A stretch of 64,000 nt of DNA. Origin: an uncultured Alphaproteobacteria bacterium. Its GTDB lineage: Bacteria > Pseudomonadota > Alphaproteobacteria > Rs-D84. The notes under the pieces were generated by a model. That model was not told the DNA's origin. It ran no database searches and saw only the letters and a program-made list of their open reading frames with translations. The stretch is from assembly GCA_947054455.1 (NCBI GenBank), contig CAMRWN010000002.1, positions 120,104-184,103 of the forward strand. Direction: 5' to 3'. Below, piece by piece: positions 59,144 to 64,000 of this stretch (positions are counted from its first letter, which is position 1; every line of letters starts with the position of its first letter). The position numbers and the translations under genes are program-made.

Positions 59144-59485
59144 TTATTTCTTCCAGAACGCGAATCCGCGACGCGTGGATTTTTCCTCGCGCTGTTTTCT
59201 GTCTTCGGCGGCGCGGCGGTGTTCCGCACGGCGTTCCTGGAAACGGCGGGCGGCTTCCTCGTCCCGCTGAATCAACTTGATGGATACAACCGACAATTTT
59301 CCATTGCGCGGTTCTTCGTCAAATTCAACTATGTCGTTTTCGTTCAAAAATCTGATGCCGGCATCCCTTAATGCACTGGAGTGAACAAACACATCGTCCG
59401 TATTACCATTTTCATTCGGCGCATCCGGCGTAATAAAGCCGAAACATTTCTTGCCGTTGTACCATTTTACTTTCCCTTGGCGCAT
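59144..59485 (-). CDS. Cold-shock domain protein with charged C-terminal extension
   Basis: MRQGKVKWYNGKKCFGFITPDAPNENGNTDDVFVHSSALRDAG...; Arg/Glu-rich tail. Confidence 0.92.
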   Translation of the reverse strand: MRQGKVKWYNGKKCFGFITPDAPNENGNTDDVFVHSSALRDAGIRFLNENDIVEFDEEPRNGKLSVVSIKLIQRDEEAARRFQERRAEHRRAAEDRKQREEKSTRRGFAFWKK

Positions 59486-59625
59486 AATCTTGTCCTTATG
59501 TTATGCTTGTTATGATTCCACGAAACCCGGGAACCTGTTTTTATTGTGTATTATTCGCACGCACAACGCAAGAAAATAACAAACCCCGGCCCATAGTTTG
59601 ATTTCCTAGGAACCGGGGCAACGCG

Positions 59626-61014
59626 TCATTTTTTATAATATCGCTGCACTTCCTTCATAACGAAATTAAACAATTTTCCCGCCATGGTGTCGGACGGCAC
59701 CTGCCAATCGGTTCGGGGATATGGCATTGCGGCCACCAATATAAACCGCGCCATGAAATGAAAGATTTCGCTGGTCTGGGCAGGCGTCAGCGGGGCCGGT
59801 GTATGTGTTATGTAAAACACTTCGTTTTCAATCGCATTGTCCAGCTTTTCCATAATGGTGTCAACGACCTTGTCCGGATAATGCATTGTGCATTCTTTTG
59901 GGAAACCTTCGAACAATGATATGTTCAGACCACGGCTGTATGCGATATTCCAGCCCACGCGTTCAAACAAATCATCCAGACAGCGACAAACCAGCAAATT
60001 GTATTTCTTGGTCCCGGCGTCATGCATTGCCGCCGCGTAATTATCGCCCGGCGCCGCGTTCTTGCCACGAACACTTTCATACTTAACGTGGGTCTGCTTT
60101 TCAAACTCAAAAAATGTACGAACCTGGCATATAATCTCCATCGGGACAACCTCTTTCTGTGTGCCAATATTTATGACCAGTTTCGCATCACGATAATTTC
60201 GCGGATTTTCTATATTATAAAAATCATCGCGCACCGACAATATTCGTTCCGGCATCATCTGCTGAATGCGCTCGATAAAAGTGCGCGCCTGCGGCACCAA
60301 ATCAAACAGGCATTTTACGCGCCACACGTCCTGCAGTCGCATGCGCGGCTTTTTTACCATATCCAGCGCGCGCACTAAATCGGCGGCAATCTTTTCATGT
60401 CCGCCGCCCAATACAGCCAAAGCCGCCTCGGCCGGGGTGGAAACATATTTCTCCATCAGTTTTGCCCGCACCTTTTCCGATACGGCACGCGCGGATGCAT
60501 CGTTATTGGTTTTTATGATGACATCATAAACTGCGTCGCATACATCGCTAACATATTTTGAATAATATTTTCCGGTTATTTTTTCCAATGCACGGTCAAT
60601 ATTTTTCTCTGCACCGATTATAACCGTTACAATCGATGAAACATTCAAAACAATTTTATGCCCCGCCCCACTGGTAAAGAACTGGTTCCGCATCGGATCC
60701 ATGTCCAGACGATGGTTCACTATGTACGGCAGCAGCGGATGAATATCCGAAATCAACACGGGTTCGGAAACGGCGGAATCAGTTTCATAGTCATAACGCA
60801 TAACTGGCGCCTTGGGGGCGCCCAGACAGCGCCCCAGGAAATAAAACACCTCGCGGAACCAGTGCATTCCATCGCCGTATAATACACGCAGATAGTCGGC
60901 GGCCTCTTCATTAATGCGACCGTCGGCCACCGCACGGTCAATCGCCGCCAAGTTTTTGCGGTCGTGCGCGATGGTCAACGCATCTGCGTTAAATTCAACC
61001 TTTGGTTCGGTCAT
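59626..61014 (-). CDS. Hypothetical protein, 462 aa, with possible divergent RelA/SpoT-like nucleotidyltransferase region
   Basis: MVKKPRMRLQDVWRVKCLFDLV...DDFYNIENPRNYRDAKLVINIGTQKEVVPMEIICQVRTFFEFEKQTHVKYESVR resembles the D..R.K / YR..K / EIQ.(R)T / H..YE layout. Confidence 0.5.
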   Translation of the reverse strand: MTEPKVEFNADALTIAHDRKNLAAIDRAVADGRINEEAADYLRVLYGDGMHWFREVFYFLGRCLGAPKAPVMRYDYETDSAVSEPVLISDIHPLLPYIVNHRLDMDPMRNQFFTSGAGHKIVLNVSSIVTVIIGAEKNIDRALEKITGKYYSKYVSDVCDAVYDVIIKTNNDASARAVSEKVRAKLMEKYVSTPAEAALAVLGGGHEKIAADLVRALDMVKKPRMRLQDVWRVKCLFDLVPQARTFIERIQQMMPERILSVRDDFYNIENPRNYRDAKLVINIGTQKEVVPMEIICQVRTFFEFEKQTHVKYESVRGKNAAPGDNYAAAMHDAGTKKYNLLVCRCLDDLFERVGWNIAYSRGLNISLFEGFPKECTMHYPDKVVDTIMEKLDNAIENEVFYITHTPAPLTPAQTSEIFHFMARFILVAAMPYPRTDWQVPSDTMAGKLFNFVMKEVQRYYKK

Positions 61015-61026
61015 ATCATCGTCCTG

Positions 61027-62493
61027 TTATTTCATTATTGGGAACAGTATCACGTCGCGCAATGTCGGCGCGTCCGCAATAATTGAAAAGAATCTGTCAA
61101 TCCCCAGCCCCAGTCCTGAAATCGGCGGCATGCCGTGTTCCATCGCGCGCAGGAAATCCTCGTCCAGATCGAACGCTTCGTCATCGCCGGCCGCTTTGTT
61201 TTTCGCCTGTTCTTCAAACGCGGCGCGCTGGACAATCGGGTCAACCAGTTCGGAATACGCCTTTATCAGTTCGGCACCGCATACGATAAATTGGAATATA
61301 TCGATTCTGCGACCGTCCGCATCATTGCGACGCGCCAGCGGTATCAGATACGCGGGATAATTGTGGACAACAGACGGCTGTACAATCTGGTCGCGAATTT
61401 TGCGCTTGAACACATAATCCACAATCGCCGGAACAGATTTCAACGGTTCCAGTTCGTCGGCGGGGAACATTCCCTTGGCCACCAATTGTTTCTTTAGAGC
61501 GTCGGTATCGCGGAATTCCAAAATATCCACGCCCAGCAATTCGTTCATGCGCGCGGTGTAGTCTATTTCATCGTACTTGGAGAAATCCAGTTTCGTCCCC
61601 TGATATTCAATCTGCAGGCTGCCGCGCAAATCCATCAGAATCTTTTGAATCAGATTCCAGGAAAATTCAACATTCTGTTTATAGTCCCAATATGCCGCGT
61701 ACCATTCCAGCATGGTAAATTCCTGCAGATGCATGGCGTCCATGCCTTCGTTGCGGAAATTTTTGCCCAGTTCGTAAACACGGTCAAATCCGGCCGCAAT
61801 CGTCTGCTTCAGAAATAATTCCGGTGCAATACGCAGATAGAAATCGGCATCCAACGCATTGTGGTGCGTAATAAACGGCCGCGCCGCCGCACCAGAGGCC
61901 ACAACCTGCATTATGGGGGTTTCAACCTCTACAAATCCGTTGTTGTTCAGATAATCGCGTATCAGGCGCAGCATCTGGAAACGCATCTTCATTGTGCGGC
62001 GCGTATCTTCGTTGGCGATTATATCCAGATAACGCTGGCGATATCTGGTTTCCATGTCCGTCAGACCGTGAAACTTTTCCGGCAGCGGACGCAGTGCCTT
62101 GGACAGAATTTCATATTGCGCGACCTTTACCGTCAATTCGCCGGCGGTGGTATGATATAATTCCCCGGTTATGCCGATGAAATCACCCAAGTCGACGTTG
62201 GCCTTCATAAATTTATAGTTTTCTTCGCCCAGTTCTTCACGCGACATTGAAAATTGTATTTCGCCGTCAATATCGTAAATACGTCCAAACATCAGCTTGC
62301 CCAGCCAACGCAGCGCCGTCACGCGCCCAGCCAGTTTAACCGCCGTGCCGTCCGCCAAATCACGCGCGGCGCAAATCGTGTGCGTGCGGTCAAATTTATC
62401 CTTCCATACCACGCCGTCCCGCGCACGGATATTTTCAGCCTTTTGCAGACGCGCGGTCAATTCGTTGGTGGACATTGCTGTGTTTTCTGCCAT
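61027..62493 (-). CDS. lysS: Lysyl-tRNA synthetase, class II
   Basis: METRYRQRYLDIIANEDTRRTMKMRFQMLRLIRDYLNNNGFVEVETPIMQVVASGAAARPF; FRNEGMDAMHLQEFTMLEWY; GLGLGIDRFFSII. Confidence 0.97.
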   Translation of the reverse strand: MAENTAMSTNELTARLQKAENIRARDGVVWKDKFDRTHTICAARDLADGTAVKLAGRVTALRWLGKLMFGRIYDIDGEIQFSMSREELGEENYKFMKANVDLGDFIGITGELYHTTAGELTVKVAQYEILSKALRPLPEKFHGLTDMETRYRQRYLDIIANEDTRRTMKMRFQMLRLIRDYLNNNGFVEVETPIMQVVASGAAARPFITHHNALDADFYLRIAPELFLKQTIAAGFDRVYELGKNFRNEGMDAMHLQEFTMLEWYAAYWDYKQNVEFSWNLIQKILMDLRGSLQIEYQGTKLDFSKYDEIDYTARMNELLGVDILEFRDTDALKKQLVAKGMFPADELEPLKSVPAIVDYVFKRKIRDQIVQPSVVHNYPAYLIPLARRNDADGRRIDIFQFIVCGAELIKAYSELVDPIVQRAAFEEQAKNKAAGDDEAFDLDEDFLRAMEHGMPPISGLGLGIDRFFSIIADAPTLRDVILFPIMK

Positions 62494-62726
62494 TTTTATT
62501 TTCCTTTTTGAACTATAAATTTAAAAAACGGACGCAGAAAAGTGCGCCCGTCATGAAATCTGATGGTCGCACCCCGATTAAAAAAATTTTTTCAAATTTA
62601 ACTTCATCTTGTCTTTGACCAATTTGGTGATTTATATTATTGCCAATTTCCTGTCAAAAGTAAAGAAATATTTACAATTTGCAAACCTATACTTGACAAA
62701 CATAGTTATTGTATTATATTTTAAGT

Positions 62727-63809
62727 ATGAAAAGACCTGACTTATCTATCATCATTCCAATGTACAACGCATCCAAATATATTGGCGGATGCATGGAAAG
62801 CATCCTGGCCCAGCAAGGCATTAAATCACATGAAATAATTGTGGTTAATGATGGTTCCCGCGATGGTTGCGATAAAATTGTGGCGGAATACGCCCGCCGT
62901 TTTCCAGAGGTAAGATTGATATCCCAAGAAAATGCCGGGGTATCAACCGCACGAAATCTGGGCATAGACAACGCGTCGGGCGAATATATCACATTTGTTG
63001 ATGCAGACGACCAGGTCGGCATTAATTATGCCAGTGTCGCACCATATTTTTCCAGCCCACAGGCCCAGAGTAAAAAAATCGGCAACATGCTGTATTCCAT
63101 TGTACAGCCATATAATATGTCAGATTTGAAATATGATTTTGACGACCGCTATTTCTCTCGGATGTTGGAATGCGCACGGGCAAACGACGCCGATGTCGCA
63201 CTGGCCGGAAAATTCACGGTAAACCATGACATGAACAGTATCAAGCAGCACGTTTACCACACAGAACACACATATTCCGTATCACCCGATGAAACAGCCG
63301 TACTGCTTAAACAGGCCACCGGCCGCGAAAACGCAAACTTTGCGCTGTATCGCACAGAAATGCTGAACCGCAAGGATCTAAGATTTATTCCGGAAATTCA
63401 TCTGGACGAAGATATTCTGTTTTGCATGCAGGCAATATTGAATTCAAAAAAGGTTTCGACCGTACCCGGCGCAACATATCTGTACAACAGACATATGGGC
63501 ACGCTGTCAAATTTCACAGACGCAATTCAAACGGAAATGAAATACGCAATCGCAAACATTCAGCGTTATTCTGTATTACTGCATGATTTAAATGAAAAAA
63601 TGCCGGATTCGCCCGCATTCAACAATCTTATGCGCGAATTTTCAACCAAGGGAATCGCGTCGCCACTATCATACGAATTTCCATCCATGTGCTATGATTG
63701 TCCACACGAAAGATGCACGGGCTGCTATATGCGCGAAAACAAAATGGCAAAGGTAAAAAAGAATCTGGAAATATACGTCCCATCCGTACTGAAATCCAAA
63801 CAGAGATAA
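62727..63809 (+). CDS. Family 2 glycosyltransferase
   Basis: LSIIIPMYNASKYIGGCMESILAQQGIKSHEIIVVNDGSRDGCDKIVAEYA...ENAGVSTARNLGIDNASGEYITFVDADDQ. Confidence 0.93.
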   Translation: MKRPDLSIIIPMYNASKYIGGCMESILAQQGIKSHEIIVVNDGSRDGCDKIVAEYARRFPEVRLISQENAGVSTARNLGIDNASGEYITFVDADDQVGINYASVAPYFSSPQAQSKKIGNMLYSIVQPYNMSDLKYDFDDRYFSRMLECARANDADVALAGKFTVNHDMNSIKQHVYHTEHTYSVSPDETAVLLKQATGRENANFALYRTEMLNRKDLRFIPEIHLDEDILFCMQAILNSKKVSTVPGATYLYNRHMGTLSNFTDAIQTEMKYAIANIQRYSVLLHDLNEKMPDSPAFNNLMREFSTKGIASPLSYEFPSMCYDCPHERCTGCYMRENKMAKVKKNLEIYVPSVLKSKQR

Positions 63810-63819
63810 ACAGTGATGA

Positions 63820-64000
63820 GCCTCGCAACCCTGCGAGTTCTCGCCCCTTTGCTTACTATCATATAAAAAACCACCTAATGGTGGTTTTAAAACTTTGGTG
63901 CGAGCAAAGTACTTCGGGCTTCGCCCTCGCCTCGCAACCCTGCGGGTTCTCGCCCCTTTGCTTACTATCATATAAAAAACCACCTAATGGTGGTTTTAAA
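63820..64000. repeat. Two tandem direct-repeat copies (~72 bp, 109-bp period) running to window edge
   Basis: gcctcgcaaccctgcg(a/g)gttctcgcccctttgcttactatcatataaaaaaccacctaatggtggttttaaa at 63820-63891 and 63929-64000, one mismatch. Confidence 0.9.

Overview
This 64 kb window is a gene-dense chromosomal segment from an alphaproteobacterium, inferred from a DUF1013/TrcR-like gene, a circularly permuted two-piece tmRNA and alphaproteobacterial-style AddA. The backbone is housekeeping: recN (partial), addA, rpoD, cysS, fused accDA, IHF, amiC, prfB with a programmed +1 frameshift, obgE, a lon-like gene, tsaB/rimI, rpoZ, mtaB, dacC-like, holB, tatD, smpB, lysS. Also present are a chaperone-usher locus with DUF4402-like subunits and one ~2000-aa Cys-rich secreted protein.

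Two accessory themes stand out. (1) An AT-rich island (~45.1-51.3 kb) looks like an uncharacterised small-molecule or peptidyl-nucleotide pathway. It has two stand-alone class II aminoacyl-tRNA-synthetase-like cores (AsnRS/AspRS-like and AlaRS-like), an ATP-grasp ligase, a SAM methyltransferase, a P-loop kinase and an MccF-like S66 peptidase that could be a self-immunity enzyme. (2) All three tRNA-Ser genes lie beside AT-rich cassettes or remnants carrying a short phage minor-head-type 'HPNC(K/R)C' motif joined to peptidoglycan-acting domains (Tlde1/DUF2778-like or GH24 lysozyme). The two intact copies sit next to small membrane or secreted proteins that could be immunity partners, and duplicated tRNA 3' ends act as flanking scars.

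Other points: a Lon homologue that ends before the protease domain, a split AddA, a fused AccD-AccA, and tRNA-3'-end/terminator repeats at tRNA-Arg and at the window end. All family calls come from reading motifs by eye; no database search was run.
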